From: Erysipelotrichaceae bacterium
GTDB taxonomy: Bacteria > Bacillota_I > Bacilli_A > Erysipelotrichales > Erysipelotrichaceae
NCBI GenBank assembly: GCA_017432885.1
Contig: JAFRIE010000049.1
Coordinates: 1-44,368 of the forward strand
Direction of reading: 5' to 3'
Length of the DNA stretch: 44,368 nt
Positions 1 to 8,475 of this stretch are shown here, in pieces; the stretch's first letter is position 1, and each line of letters begins with the position of its first letter. The position numbers were made by a program, and so were the translations under genes. Below the pieces are notes generated by a model that saw only the letters and a program-made list of their open reading frames with translations, was not told where the DNA came from and did not search any database.

Positions 1-141
1 ATACTTCTGTACATCGGAGGATGTGATGATGAAAGCTCTTCCGGTGAAGATATCGTAGAATATCGTTCCCTTTTTCTGGTCGTGGTAGATGAACAGGCCG
101 TTGAGTTCGGAAGCCTTCATCGTATTTCTTTTTCGTGTCAT
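1..141 (-). CDS. Hypothetical protein, 3' end outside the window
   Basis: The first 47 residues of a minus-strand gene, beginning MTRKRNTMKASELNG and still open at base 1. The start is supported by GGAG seven bases before the ATG. That GGAG overlaps the last codons of cutC (AAG GAG TAA), and only three bases separate the cutC stop from this ATG, so the gene is probably translationally coupled to cutC. The visible part is hydrophilic, with a beta-rich segment (LFIYHDQKKGTIFYDIFTGRAFII) and no signal peptide. I do not recognise the family and assign no function. Confidence 0.65.
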   Translation of the reverse strand, partial: MTRKRNTMKASELNGLFIYHDQKKGTIFYDIFTGRAFIITSSDVQKY

Positions 142-144
142 GGT

Positions 145-855
145 TTACTCCTTCATCGTTTCGATCTGCCGAAGCATTTCCTGCAGCTGAACTTCATCCA
201 GTTCCAGGTATCCACCCTTGGATTGTCTCTTGGAAGTCATATGGACCTGTCCGCATCCCGAGATCTGTAAGACATCCCGGATGTTTTCGATCCGGACACC
301 TCCTCCCGGAAGGAAGGCGATCTGTTTCTGATATTTTTCGTGAAGATCATGCAGGATCTTACAGCCTTGCAGGATCTCCGGATAAACGGCTCTGCCGCTG
401 GTCAGTATCCGGTCGACATGACAGGAAATCAGTTCTCTCGTGGATCGATCCAAATCTTCTGTTTCGTCGAATGCTTTATGGAAAACCGCTTCTTTCTGAT
501 AGGAATGAACGAGGTCCGTCATGGTTCCGGTACGCTCTACATCGATCGTTCTATCTTTATGCAGGAAACCGAACACGATCCCGTCAGCCCCCGCCTTAAG
601 CATCGCTTCCGCATCCATCAACATCGTTTCATATTCCCGTTCGCTGTAGCAGAAATCCCCTCCTCTAGGCCTGCACATACAACAGAGAGGCACAGCGATC
701 GTCTTTTTTAAAGTCCGGATCGTTTCCAGGGAAGGAGAAAGACCCCCCAGTTCCAGAGCGCTGTTCAGTTCGATCCTGTCGATCGGATAGGAAGCGACTT
801 TCACAGCGTCATCGATATTTCCGATACAGATTTCAATCGTCGTATTGTTTATCAT
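145..855 (-). CDS. cutC: CutC family protein
   Basis: A 236-residue TIM-barrel protein of the CutC family (PF03932), historically called copper homeostasis protein CutC; the biochemical role of the family is still uncertain. Typical family segments are visible: RIELNSALELGGLSPS near the N-terminus, MCRPRGGDF in the middle, GADGIVFGFL, HKAFDET, RILTSG and the late glycine loop LPGGGV. I chose the ATG at 855 over an upstream GTG at 870, because the GTG lies inside or next to the -10 hexamer TATAAT (862-867). The transcript would then begin at or very near the ATG, with no ribosome site. It is divergent from the HAD gene at 910 and coupled to the partial gene downstream. Confidence 0.9.
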   Translation of the reverse strand: MINNTTIEICIGNIDDAVKVASYPIDRIELNSALELGGLSPSLETIRTLKKTIAVPLCCMCRPRGGDFCYSEREYETMLMDAEAMLKAGADGIVFGFLHKDRTIDVERTGTMTDLVHSYQKEAVFHKAFDETEDLDRSTRELISCHVDRILTSGRAVYPEILQGCKILHDLHEKYQKQIAFLPGGGVRIENIRDVLQISGCGQVHMTSKRQSKGGYLELDEVQLQEMLRQIETMKE

Positions 856-861
856 AACTCT

Positions 862-867
862 ATTATA
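862..867 (-). promoter_or_regulatory. -10 element of cutC, leaderless arrangement
   Basis: A perfect TATAAT on the minus strand, ending six bases before the cutC ATG at 855. No convincing -35 and no Shine-Dalgarno sequence fit between. The expected transcription start coincides with the start codon, so the message should be leaderless or nearly so. Confidence 0.6.
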
Positions 868-897
868 CACAGGGGAAGGTCGGCAGGTATTTTATGT

Positions 898-903
898 TAA
901 GAT
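898..903 (+). promoter_or_regulatory. -10 element of the HAD gene, leaderless arrangement
   Basis: TAAGAT followed by six bases (AAAGAC) and then the ATG at 910. No ribosome site is present. This mirrors the cutC promoter on the other strand, so a gap of only 54 bases between the two start codons carries two divergent, apparently leaderless promoters. The -35 region is not recognisable. Confidence 0.5.
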
Positions 904-909
904 AAAGAC

Positions 910-2475
910 ATGATAAAAGGTGCGTTGTTTGATATTGATGATACGCTGTTCTCTCATGAACTGAATGCCGTTCCTAAGGCTACGATCAAAGCCTTGGATA
1001 AATTAAGAGCGAAAGGAATCAAGATCGGTATTTGTACATCCAGAGTGGCGGTGGAGATGCTGGAGGTTCCGGATGAATTGCTGAGCCGTATTGACTGCAA
1101 GATCGTCGGGACCGGAGCTACGACGGTTGTCGATAACCGGTATTTTAAGAGCTATACCATTCCTCTGGAAGATGCCAGAAGATATACCCGTTTCTTTGAA
1201 GAAAACAGGATCAGCTACGACTATGCCGATGTGAATGGAGATCTGTATTTCTGGGGTGACATCGATAAAGTCAACAAAGGGAAATATCTGCGTCTGGCGG
1301 GAGGAAATGTCAAGTTCAAGGAATACGAAGACGAACAGATCACCAATCTGTTCTATTTTGAAGCGCCGGAGGATAAGATCAGTGAGATCGATGCGATCAA
1401 TCCGGATGCCTTGATTTCGAAATGGGGAAATTCCGGAAATATCTGCGCTTCTCTGGTCGACAAGAGTTTTGGCCTGCTGAAGTTCTGTCAGGTCTACTCT
1501 TTTACGACAGACGAGATCGTTGCGGCCGGAGACGGGATCAACGATGATGTGATGCTGGAAATGGCGGGAATCGGTATCGCTACCGACGATGCCAAAGAGA
1601 ATACCAAGGCTGCCGCCGATTACATCTGCAGGAAGTCCATTGAAGACGGCGGACTGTATGATGCACTGATCGATCTGAAGATCATCGAAGAAGATGCGCA
1701 TGACATCCGGATGTTTTCTTTCGATCTGGATTCCACCCTGTTTGATCATAAGTTCTGTCATATCAGTGATTTGACCATCAAAGCATTGAAGGCTTTAAAA
1801 GCGAAAGACAAGATCCTGTGTCTGAATACTTCCCGTTCTTATGAAGAACTGTATAATATTCCGGATGAGGTGCTGGATCTGATGGATGATCTTTGTCTTC
1901 TGGATGGCGCCTATATCCGTAACAGATCTGGCTGCGATATAGCTTATCTGAAACCGGAAAATGTCAGGAAGATCGTTTCTTTCATGGATGAACACGGCAT
2001 TACCTACCGTTACTGTACAGATGATGGAAAAGGTTATCTCAATCAGCACGACGAAGACAAGGAAGCCCTGTTCTACCGACTCTACAAGATGGTTCCTGAG
2101 ATCAAGAAATACGATGGTGAAAAAGTGGTCCAGTTCCTTTATTATGCGACCGGGGAATTAAGAGAACAGGTCATCGCCTTGGCGGAAGAAGAAAGCTGTT
2201 TCCTTCTTAATTTTGGCGGAGAGATCTCTCCTGCCGGTACCAGCAAGGGTGGGGGAATGCTGAAGATCGCAGAGAAATACGGAATATCCAGAAAAAACAT
2301 CTGTGCCTATGGCGACAGCTACAACGATATCGACATGCTGCAGAAGGCGGGACTGGGTATTGCCATGGGTAATGGTCAAAGAGAATGCAAGAATGCGGCA
2401 GACTATATTGCCGAAGATATTTCAGAAGAAGGATTCTATAAGTCGCTGCTTCATTTCGGGTTTATTGAAGAATAG
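910..2475 (+). CDS. Tandem two-domain HAD (Cof-type) phosphatase
   Basis: A 521-residue fusion of two complete HAD-IIB (Cof-like) phosphatase modules, about residues 1-262 and 266-521. Each half carries the full motif set. Motif I is DIDDT (D8, D10) and DLDST (D272, D274). Motif II is the Thr in ICTSR and LNTSR. A motif III lysine is present in each half (VDKSFG, TSKGGG). Motif IV is GDGIND (D208, D212) and GDSYND (D469, D473). Single Cof-type enzymes are usually 260-280 residues, so this is a duplication or head-to-tail fusion in which both active sites look intact. The substrate is probably a sugar phosphate or similar phosphomonoester, but this cannot be read from sequence. An 18-base gap leads to the MDR dehydrogenase, suggesting an operon with the SIS and MATE genes. 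Confidence 0.85.
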   Translation: MIKGALFDIDDTLFSHELNAVPKATIKALDKLRAKGIKIGICTSRVAVEMLEVPDELLSRIDCKIVGTGATTVVDNRYFKSYTIPLEDARRYTRFFEENRISYDYADVNGDLYFWGDIDKVNKGKYLRLAGGNVKFKEYEDEQITNLFYFEAPEDKISEIDAINPDALISKWGNSGNICASLVDKSFGLLKFCQVYSFTTDEIVAAGDGINDDVMLEMAGIGIATDDAKENTKAAADYICRKSIEDGGLYDALIDLKIIEEDAHDIRMFSFDLDSTLFDHKFCHISDLTIKALKALKAKDKILCLNTSRSYEELYNIPDEVLDLMDDLCLLDGAYIRNRSGCDIAYLKPENVRKIVSFMDEHGITYRYCTDDGKGYLNQHDEDKEALFYRLYKMVPEIKKYDGEKVVQFLYYATGELREQVIALAEEESCFLLNFGGEISPAGTSKGGGMLKIAEKYGISRKNICAYGDSYNDIDMLQKAGLGIAMGNGQRECKNAADYIAEDISEEGFYKSLLHFGFIEE

Positions 2476-2493
2476 AAACAGAAGGAGTAAACC

Positions 2494-3504
2494 ATGGACA
2501 GCTATTTTGTTGAACTGACGGATATTGGAAAAGCGCATCTGAATCGGGAGGAGATCTCCGCCGAGGATCTAAGAGACGATGAAGCTTTGATCAAGGCTGA
2601 ATATTCGATGATTTCTGCGGGAACCGAGCTGTCCCGGGCTTTTGCCTTAAAGAAAGGTTTTTCCTATCCGGTAAGACCCGGCTACTGTATGGTTGGAAGG
2701 ATATTGAAAAAAGGCAGGAATATCAATGCGGATGTCGGAGACAGAGTCTTCGTGAATGCACCGCACGCTTCTCTGGTCAGAAGAACGCATGGGAAACTGG
2801 TTCAGGGACCGATGATTTTCAGACTGCCGGAAGACATTGATCCGATCGAAGCGACAGCGATCAATCTTCTGCTGGTAGCCATACAGGGCGTCAATCTTTC
2901 CCATCCGAAGCTGGGTGATAAGGTCGGTGTGTTTGGACTAGGCAATATCGGTATTCTTGTCGCCTGCATGTACCAGAAACTGGGTTGTGATGTCATCGGT
3001 ATGGATCCGGTAAAAGAAAGATGCGATCTGGCTTCTGCGATGGGGATCGCCAGGACGATCTGTGCAGAGGATCCAAAAGAGGCACTTGTTTCATTGACGG
3101 AAGGCCGGGGTCTGGATCTCAGTATCGATGTGACCGGCCTGTCTCCGGTGATCATTCATTGTGTTGAAAACACGAGAAACTACGGAGAGGTGATCCTGCT
3201 GGGTTCACCGCGTCAGTCTTATGAATGTGACGTGACTCCTTTGCTGTCGATGATCCACATGAAAAATCTGACCGTCATAGGAGCCTTTAATAATACAACA
3301 CCGGTAGAAGCCGTATCCGGATCCAACGATTCACTGGAAAACAATCTGCATAAAGTCTGCGAACTGCTTCGAAACAGAGATATCGACATCTCCAGAATGA
3401 TTAGCCGGGTAATTGATCCGAAAGAATGTGAACAGGCCTATTACGATCTGATGTACAGGAAGGATAAGACCAATCTGATCGTCTATGACTGGAGAAACTA
3501 CTAG
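2494..3504 (+). CDS. MDR superfamily (zinc-type alcohol dehydrogenase-like) oxidoreductase
   Basis: A 336-residue medium-chain dehydrogenase. The GroES-like N-terminal half contains SAGTEL where classical zinc alcohol dehydrogenases have the catalytic Cys. PGYCMVGRI and the GDRVFVNAPHA segment follow. The Rossmann nucleotide-binding motif VFGLGNIGILVA begins near residue 147. The lack of the usual zinc-ligand Cys cluster fits the branch of MDR proteins that act on sugars or activated intermediates without structural zinc. The ribosome site GAAGGAG precedes the ATG. It is followed 12 bases later by a SIS sugar isomerase-type gene, so a role in sugar or sugar-phosphate conversion is likely, but the substrate is unknown. 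Confidence 0.8.
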   Translation: MDSYFVELTDIGKAHLNREEISAEDLRDDEALIKAEYSMISAGTELSRAFALKKGFSYPVRPGYCMVGRILKKGRNINADVGDRVFVNAPHASLVRRTHGKLVQGPMIFRLPEDIDPIEATAINLLLVAIQGVNLSHPKLGDKVGVFGLGNIGILVACMYQKLGCDVIGMDPVKERCDLASAMGIARTICAEDPKEALVSLTEGRGLDLSIDVTGLSPVIIHCVENTRNYGEVILLGSPRQSYECDVTPLLSMIHMKNLTVIGAFNNTTPVEAVSGSNDSLENNLHKVCELLRNRDIDISRMISRVIDPKECEQAYYDLMYRKDKTNLIVYDWRNY

Positions 3505-3516
3505 AAGGAGAAGATT

Positions 3517-4266
3517 ATGTACGCTTGGGAAAGGTATTTTGAAGAACTGGGGAAAGTAACGCAGAGGATCAAGGAGACGCAGCGGGAGAATATCATGAAG
3601 GCTGCGAATATCCTGGCGGATACGACAGAAAAAGGAGGGATCATTTACGGTTTTGGTACGGGTCATTCGCATCTGGTAGCAGATGACGCTTTCTGGAGGG
3701 CCGCTACACCTGCCAACTATTGTGCTCTGCTGGAACCTAGCGCTTCCGGAAACCAGGAAATAACCAAATCCTACTATGTAGAAAACACCTACGGGATCGG
3801 CCGACTGATCGTCGACTACCACCGTATCACACCCAACGACTGCATGATCATCATTTCCAACAGCGGCAACAACATCGCACCGGTAGATGCAGCCTTAAGA
3901 GCGAAAGAAAAAGGAATACCGGTCATTGCGATCACAGCTGTGGAGTATTCCGATTACCTGACCTGCAAGCACAAGGACGGCGTAAAGCTGAAAGACGTAG
4001 CCGATGTCGTGCTGGACAACTGTTCCCTCATCGGCGATGCCGCGGTAGAAATCGAGGGTTTTCCGATGAAGGTCGGTTCAAGTTCGACCATACCGAACGT
4101 CTATCTGCAGAATGCGATCCTGACCCAGATGGTCGAGATCCTGGTGCAGAGAGGTTTTGAACCGGATGTCTACTACAACGGTCATCTGGCATTCATGGAT
4201 GAAAGCTGTTCCGATCACAATGACAGACTGGTAGACAAGTATTTCTATAGAATAAGGAATCTTTAA
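3517..4266 (+). CDS. SIS domain (SIS_2) sugar isomerase-like protein, copy 1
   Basis: A 249-residue single SIS-domain protein of the UPF0309/SIS_2 type, which binds phosphosugars and includes isomerases and amino-sugar-phosphate enzymes. The ligand loop GFGTGHSH (G45-H52) and the second phosphate-binding segment ISNSGNN (S114-G117) are intact, and a helical N-terminus precedes them. Three more paralogues lie at 7756-9925. The AAGGAG ribosome site precedes the ATG, and the stop codon overlaps the start of the MATE gene (TAATG). The operon context is HAD phosphatase, MDR dehydrogenase, SIS and MATE, consistent with phosphosugar metabolism; the exact reaction is not determinable. Confidence 0.85.
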   Translation: MYAWERYFEELGKVTQRIKETQRENIMKAANILADTTEKGGIIYGFGTGHSHLVADDAFWRAATPANYCALLEPSASGNQEITKSYYVENTYGIGRLIVDYHRITPNDCMIIISNSGNNIAPVDAALRAKEKGIPVIAITAVEYSDYLTCKHKDGVKLKDVADVVLDNCSLIGDAAVEIEGFPMKVGSSSTIPNVYLQNAILTQMVEILVQRGFEPDVYYNGHLAFMDESCSDHNDRLVDKYFYRIRNL

Positions 4267-5609
4267 TGGCACAAAGCGTTTTACTGACCGAAGGGAATAT
4301 CCGTAAACAGATTCTGGCCTTTTCCTGGCCGGTCTTTCTTTCGATGATATTCTCCGAACTCTACAACATCACCAATTCCATGATCGTAGGCAACTACGTC
4401 TCTTTAAAAGCCTTAAGTGCCGTCAGTGCCTGTACCTGGATCTGCAACGTGTTCAACTACACGTTCTATGGTCTGGGCATGGGCGCGGGTATTCTGGTTG
4501 CCAGGTACTACGGGGCCGGAGACATGAACAACCTGAAGAAATCATTGGATACTTCTGTCATATTCGCTTTTGTCGGAGGAATCGGCCTGACAGTCATTTC
4601 CGAACTGTTTCTGCCGTTCTTGATGAAACTGTGCAATATCGGACCGGACCTTTATCAGGATGCCTTGGCTTATCTGAGAGTTTATCTCATCGGCAATACG
4701 GCTGTTTTAACCAGCCAGATGTGCTTCTTCATTCTAAGAAGCTTCGGCGATACGAAACACCAGTTCTACTACTCCGTGATCTCCTCGATCGTCAATATCG
4801 TTCTGGGACTGATTTTAGTCCGACTACTGCATCTGAACGTCATCGGCACAGCCATTGCCACGATCATCTCCCAGTTTGTAACGGATTATCTGGCTTTACA
4901 GCTGATGTTCCACTATGACGGGATCAATTTCGATATCCGCAATCTGGATTTCAGTCTTAAAGTCGTCGCCGAAATCTGCGCCTTAGGCATTCCTGCCGGC
5001 TTCCAGAACATGCTGATAGCGATCAGTTCCATGATGGTACAGTCTTTTATCAACCGTTTTTCAAACGAGGTCATAGCGGGCATCGGCGTAGCAGAAAAGG
5101 TTGGAAATTGGGCTCAGCTGGCTTCCGTTTCCGTTTCCGGGGCAACGATGTCCATGGTAGCCCAGAACATGGGTGCGGAGAAGTACGAACGTGTCCGGGA
5201 ATCCATAAAGGAAAGCGCTATAATTTCTTCCTTTTTTACAGTTCTTTCAATACTCATCGTCATGACTCTGGCGCCGTGGCTGGTAGGCAGATTCAACGAT
5301 TCCCCGGAAGTGATCTACTACGGAACCCAGATGATACGTTTCTCGAACTTCAGCATGTTTTTTGTTTCTTTATCTCATATCTACAACGGAGCCAACCGGG
5401 GTGCAGGGAATGTCCGGATCCCGATGTATATCGCCATCTTCTCCCAATGTCTGTGCAAGTATCTCTTTGTCTGGATCGGTCTGAAACTCTTTTATGATGT
5501 CCATGTACTGTATCTGGGAACGGCTTTCGGTTTTGTGATGGCAGGACTGCTGGCGACTTTCTATTTCTACAGGTCCAGGTGGACGCTGGAACATCAGCTG
5601 AGAAAATAA
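4266..5609 (+). CDS. MATE family efflux transporter, copy 1
   Basis: A 447-residue integral membrane protein with about twelve hydrophobic segments in two homologous halves, typical of MATE (multi-antimicrobial extrusion) transporters. These use a Na+ or H+ gradient to export drugs or metabolites. The N-terminal signature FSWPVFLSMIFSELYNITNSMIVGNYVS and the mid-protein LGIPAGFQNMLIAISSMMVQ are characteristic. Its start codon overlaps the SIS stop by one base (TAATG), indicating translational coupling. A second MATE gene lies at 30195, and the two are clearly distinct proteins. The substrate is unknown. Confidence 0.9.
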   Translation: MAQSVLLTEGNIRKQILAFSWPVFLSMIFSELYNITNSMIVGNYVSLKALSAVSACTWICNVFNYTFYGLGMGAGILVARYYGAGDMNNLKKSLDTSVIFAFVGGIGLTVISELFLPFLMKLCNIGPDLYQDALAYLRVYLIGNTAVLTSQMCFFILRSFGDTKHQFYYSVISSIVNIVLGLILVRLLHLNVIGTAIATIISQFVTDYLALQLMFHYDGINFDIRNLDFSLKVVAEICALGIPAGFQNMLIAISSMMVQSFINRFSNEVIAGIGVAEKVGNWAQLASVSVSGATMSMVAQNMGAEKYERVRESIKESAIISSFFTVLSILIVMTLAPWLVGRFNDSPEVIYYGTQMIRFSNFSMFFVSLSHIYNGANRGAGNVRIPMYIAIFSQCLCKYLFVWIGLKLFYDVHVLYLGTAFGFVMAGLLATFYFYRSRWTLEHQLRK

Positions 5610-5690
5610 AAACAGATATTTTTTAGAGAAAGGCCTGTATCTATTCTATAGGCAGGAACTGTGTTATTATTATCGTATATAGATTGAAAG

Positions 5691-5696
5691 TATAAT
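5691..5696 (+). promoter_or_regulatory. -10 element for the Big_2 lipoprotein gene
   Basis: TATAAT 18 bases before the ATG at 5715, followed by AAAGGAGG as the ribosome site. No good -35 at 16-18 bases. The 105-base gap after the MATE gene also holds an imperfect hairpin (about 5632-5653) without a T-run, so I do not call it a terminator. Confidence 0.5.
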
Positions 5697-5714
5697 CGGA
5701 AAAGGAGGATTCAA

Positions 5715-7208
5715 ATGAAAAAGAGAATCGCATCGGTTTTTATTCTATTTTTGGCAGTACTCTTGTGCCTGTCCGGCTGTACGAAGAAAGAAGAAGCGGC
5801 TGGGTATGACCTGTCCGGTAAGACTTACTACAATACTGTTGACGAATACGGAAACGAGGAACATTCCAAGGTCTGGTTCGGCAAGGACGGAAGTTTTGTC
5901 CTGAAAGACAATTATCCCGGCGCCTTTATCGAAAGCAGCGGCACCTGGTCAGTCAGCGAGAATGTCGTAACGCTGGAAAACGAGGACGGCAAGAAGATCA
6001 TTTTTGAAATCATAGATGAAGATACCCTGAAACTGAAAACTACCCTGATGGGTTCCATGCAGGATCAGATCTTCTCGACGACCGAGACCAAAGGTTCTTC
6101 GGGTTCTTCATCAGACAGCGGCTTTACTTATACAAGCTACTACAACACCTCTCAAAGCAGCAGCAAGGTTTCCCGGGCGGAGATCCGTTCCGACGGAAGC
6201 TTTGCCTTTATGGACCAGAACGATCTGAGCATCACCGAGATCAATGGAACATATGTCAAAGACGGCGATGTACTGAAAATGAGCGGAACGGCCGCAAGCA
6301 CGAAATACGATTTTGAATTCCTGATCAAGAGTGACGGAACGCTGGTACTGCAGAACGATATCGGCATATCCGCAACGGGAGATGTCTTCTCCAAGGATTA
6401 CAAGCCGTCGGAAAAAGTTCCGTGCACCGGCCTGACTTCTCTCTACAACAACTACTGGGCGGTTGAGGGTGTTAAGAACTACGACCTGGAAGTCAAGGCG
6501 ACTCCTGCGAACACGACGGATGTCATCACGTATACCGTTGAGGATGAAAAGGTTGTTACCGTTAGTGCGGACGGCAAGGCGACAGCAGTTGCGCCGGGCA
6601 AGACCAAGATCCATATCAAATGCGGCGATCAGGAAAGAGTCGTAGGATTTGAAACCAGGGCAAAAGGACCTTCTTCCATCAGTCTCGATGAGAATCCGGT
6701 TTATGTCTATATGAACAATTCCGCCAAGATCAAGGCCAAGGCTTTACCGGAAACCGCCGACCAGACACTGACTTATGAGTCATCCGACAAGTCGATCGTA
6801 ACGGTTGACAAGGACGGCAACATCTTTGGTGTTTCTCCGGGCAATGCCGAAGTTACAGTCAAGGGCGTCAACGGCGTTTCCGCCGTCTGTAAGGTATGTG
6901 TCGAAGGCGAAACGGTCGTTTTTGAAATAGACACCAGTGTCAGTGTAAAAGCGGCAAGTGGAGCCCTGATTCCATTCAAGGCCTATCTGATTGCCTGCTA
7001 TGACGGTTCCGTCAACAAGCAGGATGTAACAGATTACGTCGATTTCCATACCGCCTATACTTCGGCACTGACTTTGAAATCACCGGGTTATCTTTGTGCG
7101 TCAGGTGCGATTTATGATACATTCGATTGCCCGTTCTATTTCGAATTCTCTGACGGAAGCTCGCTGCACATTGTTTCCGATACCTACTACATTCACATCG
7201 AGAAGTAA
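5715..7208 (+). CDS. Surface lipoprotein with two lipocalin-like repeats and two Big_2 domains
   Basis: A 497-residue lipoprotein. The N-terminus MKKRIASVFILFLAVLLCL followed by the lipobox LSGC (Cys22) predicts lipidation and anchoring outside the membrane. Residues about 30-120 and 135-220 are an internal duplication of a beta-rich unit: a YYNT start, DGSF, a G-W/Y turn, then F-I-x-D-TL-L. After that come two bacterial Ig-like (Big_2) domains at about 240-310 and 317-395, each ending in a VSADG/VDKDG...V.PG.. pattern, and a C-terminal beta-rich region. The domains suggest cell-surface binding or adhesion. It has its own promoter and is closed by the terminator at 7225. No catalytic motif is visible. 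Confidence 0.8.
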   Translation: MKKRIASVFILFLAVLLCLSGCTKKEEAAGYDLSGKTYYNTVDEYGNEEHSKVWFGKDGSFVLKDNYPGAFIESSGTWSVSENVVTLENEDGKKIIFEIIDEDTLKLKTTLMGSMQDQIFSTTETKGSSGSSSDSGFTYTSYYNTSQSSSKVSRAEIRSDGSFAFMDQNDLSITEINGTYVKDGDVLKMSGTAASTKYDFEFLIKSDGTLVLQNDIGISATGDVFSKDYKPSEKVPCTGLTSLYNNYWAVEGVKNYDLEVKATPANTTDVITYTVEDEKVVTVSADGKATAVAPGKTKIHIKCGDQERVVGFETRAKGPSSISLDENPVYVYMNNSAKIKAKALPETADQTLTYESSDKSIVTVDKDGNIFGVSPGNAEVTVKGVNGVSAVCKVCVEGETVVFEIDTSVSVKAASGALIPFKAYLIACYDGSVNKQDVTDYVDFHTAYTSALTLKSPGYLCASGAIYDTFDCPFYFEFSDGSSLHIVSDTYYIHIEK

Positions 7209-7224
7209 AAGACGATAAAAAAAG

Positions 7225-7251
7225 AAAACCTCCTGATTCAGGAGGTTTTTT
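7225..7251. terminator. Bidirectional terminator between the lipoprotein and EIIA genes
   Basis: A perfect 11-bp stem (AAAACCTCCTG / CAGGAGGTTTT) with a 3-base loop and T-runs on both strands, placed between two convergent genes. Confidence 0.9.
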
Positions 7252-7265
7252 ATTGCTTATATACT

Positions 7266-7676
7266 TTAAAGATTGGCTTTCAGAATACCTTTGAGATCGG
7301 CGATTCCGTCATGCCCGGACTGCAGCAGTTCTTCGATCGAAGGATCGCCTGCTTCTCTTACTGCCAGGATCTGTAGGATCATCGCCAGATTGACACCGGT
7401 AACGACCTGTACCCTGTCGCTTTCCATGTCTTCTCCCAGGACCCTGGCCATACAGTTGCACGGAGATCCAAACAGCATGTCGCAGAATACGACAGCACCG
7501 TCTCCGGTATCGACTTCCTTGACCGCTTCCTTTAATACTTCAACAAAGTCATCCGGATTGTCTTCGGCCGAAAGACAGCAGGCTTTCATCTGTGCCTGAT
7601 CACCGAAAAACAGCTTTGAAGTCTCCAGAATACCCTGAGCCATAGGGCCGTGACTGGTAATAACAATACCTTTCAT
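7266..7676 (-). CDS. PTS mannose-type EIIA component
   Basis: A 136-residue EIIA protein of the mannose/fructose/sorbose PTS family (PF03610). It begins MKGIVITSHGPMA, in which His9 is the expected phosphorylation site receiving phosphate from HPr. The FCDMLFGSPCN segment is also typical of the family. No EIIB, EIIC or EIID gene lies nearby, so it is either a part of a transporter encoded elsewhere or a regulatory EIIA. GGAGG sits well before the ATG. It is divergent from three SIS-domain genes, and a shared 79-base intergenic promoter region suggests joint control with them. Confidence 0.88.
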   Translation of the reverse strand: MKGIVITSHGPMAQGILETSKLFFGDQAQMKACCLSAEDNPDDFVEVLKEAVKEVDTGDGAVVFCDMLFGSPCNCMARVLGEDMESDRVQVVTGVNLAMILQILAVREAGDPSIEELLQSGHDGIADLKGILKANL

Positions 7677-7721
7677 ATGATTCCTCCATTACTTGATATA
7701 AGTATAACATTTCCGGGTGCT

Positions 7722-7727
7722 ATAATG
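7722..7727 (+). promoter_or_regulatory. -10 element for the SIS trio
   Basis: TATAAT 28 bases before the ATG at 7756; GAGAGGGA serves as ribosome site. On the minus strand TATACT (7702-7707) is a candidate -10 for the EIIA gene, so the two divergent promoters face each other within 79 bases. Confidence 0.5.
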
Positions 7728-7755
7728 AATTTAACAGAAGAAAGAGAGGGATCAT

Positions 7756-8475
7756 ATGGATATCAAGAAAGCCTATTTTGACCTGATCAAGGATAGAGTT
7801 TCCGATGCCTACGAGAGACAGAAAGATCAGATCAGGGCAGTCGCCGAGATGTTTTCCGCATGTATGGAAAACAAGGGCGTCGTTCAGTTGTTCGGCGTCC
7901 GGCACGGCGAAGAGTTTGTGAACGAATTGAATTACAGGGCGGGAGGAATCGCGCCGTTCCACGGACTGAAACTAAAGGAACTGGTGTTGAAAGAACTGCT
8001 GAAACAGGAAGAGATCGATTCCGGTGCCGTCTATGAAGATCTCAGCGTGATCGACAAGTTTGCGCAGATCTACGATCTAGACGACCGGGACATGTACTGT
8101 CTGGTCAGTTTCTACGGCAATGAACCGCTGATCGTCGAACTGGCAAGTAGAGCCAAGGAAAAGGGACAGAAGGTCGTAGCGGTCGTGAATAAGAAATCCT
8201 ATGATCTTTGTGCAGGAAAGCTGCTGGATTATGCGGATCTGTATCTGGACATGGATGCGGATGAACCGGATCTGGCTCTGGATATTGACGGTATCAGAAC
8301 GGGACAGCTGTCTTCGACCGTATGCAACGTGATCGCCCAGATGATCACCGCCGAGATCTACAACTGTTTCGTGTCGAAAGGCAAAGAAGCGCCTGTACTG
8401 CTTTCTGCCAACATCAAGGGTGCCGATGTCCACAACAACTCGCTTACCGATCCTTATGGAAGGAGGGTCCGATAA
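7756..8475 (+). CDS. SIS domain protein with degenerate ligand loops, copy 2
   Basis: A 239-residue protein, collinear with the two SIS_2 genes that follow and belonging to the same family. Both phosphosugar-binding loops are altered: the FGTGHS loop reads FGVRHG (46-51), and the SNSG loop reads SFYG (118-121). This suggests loss of the usual ligand chemistry, so it may be a regulatory or structural partner of its intact neighbours, or bind a different ligand. Its stop codon overlaps the next start (TAATG), implying coupled translation and a matched amount of protein. The degenerate motifs are seen directly; the partner role is inference. Confidence 0.75.
   Translation: MDIKKAYFDLIKDRVSDAYERQKDQIRAVAEMFSACMENKGVVQLFGVRHGEEFVNELNYRAGGIAPFHGLKLKELVLKELLKQEEIDSGAVYEDLSVIDKFAQIYDLDDRDMYCLVSFYGNEPLIVELASRAKEKGQKVVAVVNKKSYDLCAGKLLDYADLYLDMDADEPDLALDIDGIRTGQLSSTVCNVIAQMITAEIYNCFVSKGKEAPVLLSANIKGADVHNNSLTDPYGRRVR

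Noticed and set aside
5632..5653. Terminator after the first MATE gene
   Set aside because: The hairpin is imperfect and not followed by a T-run, so I cannot support it.
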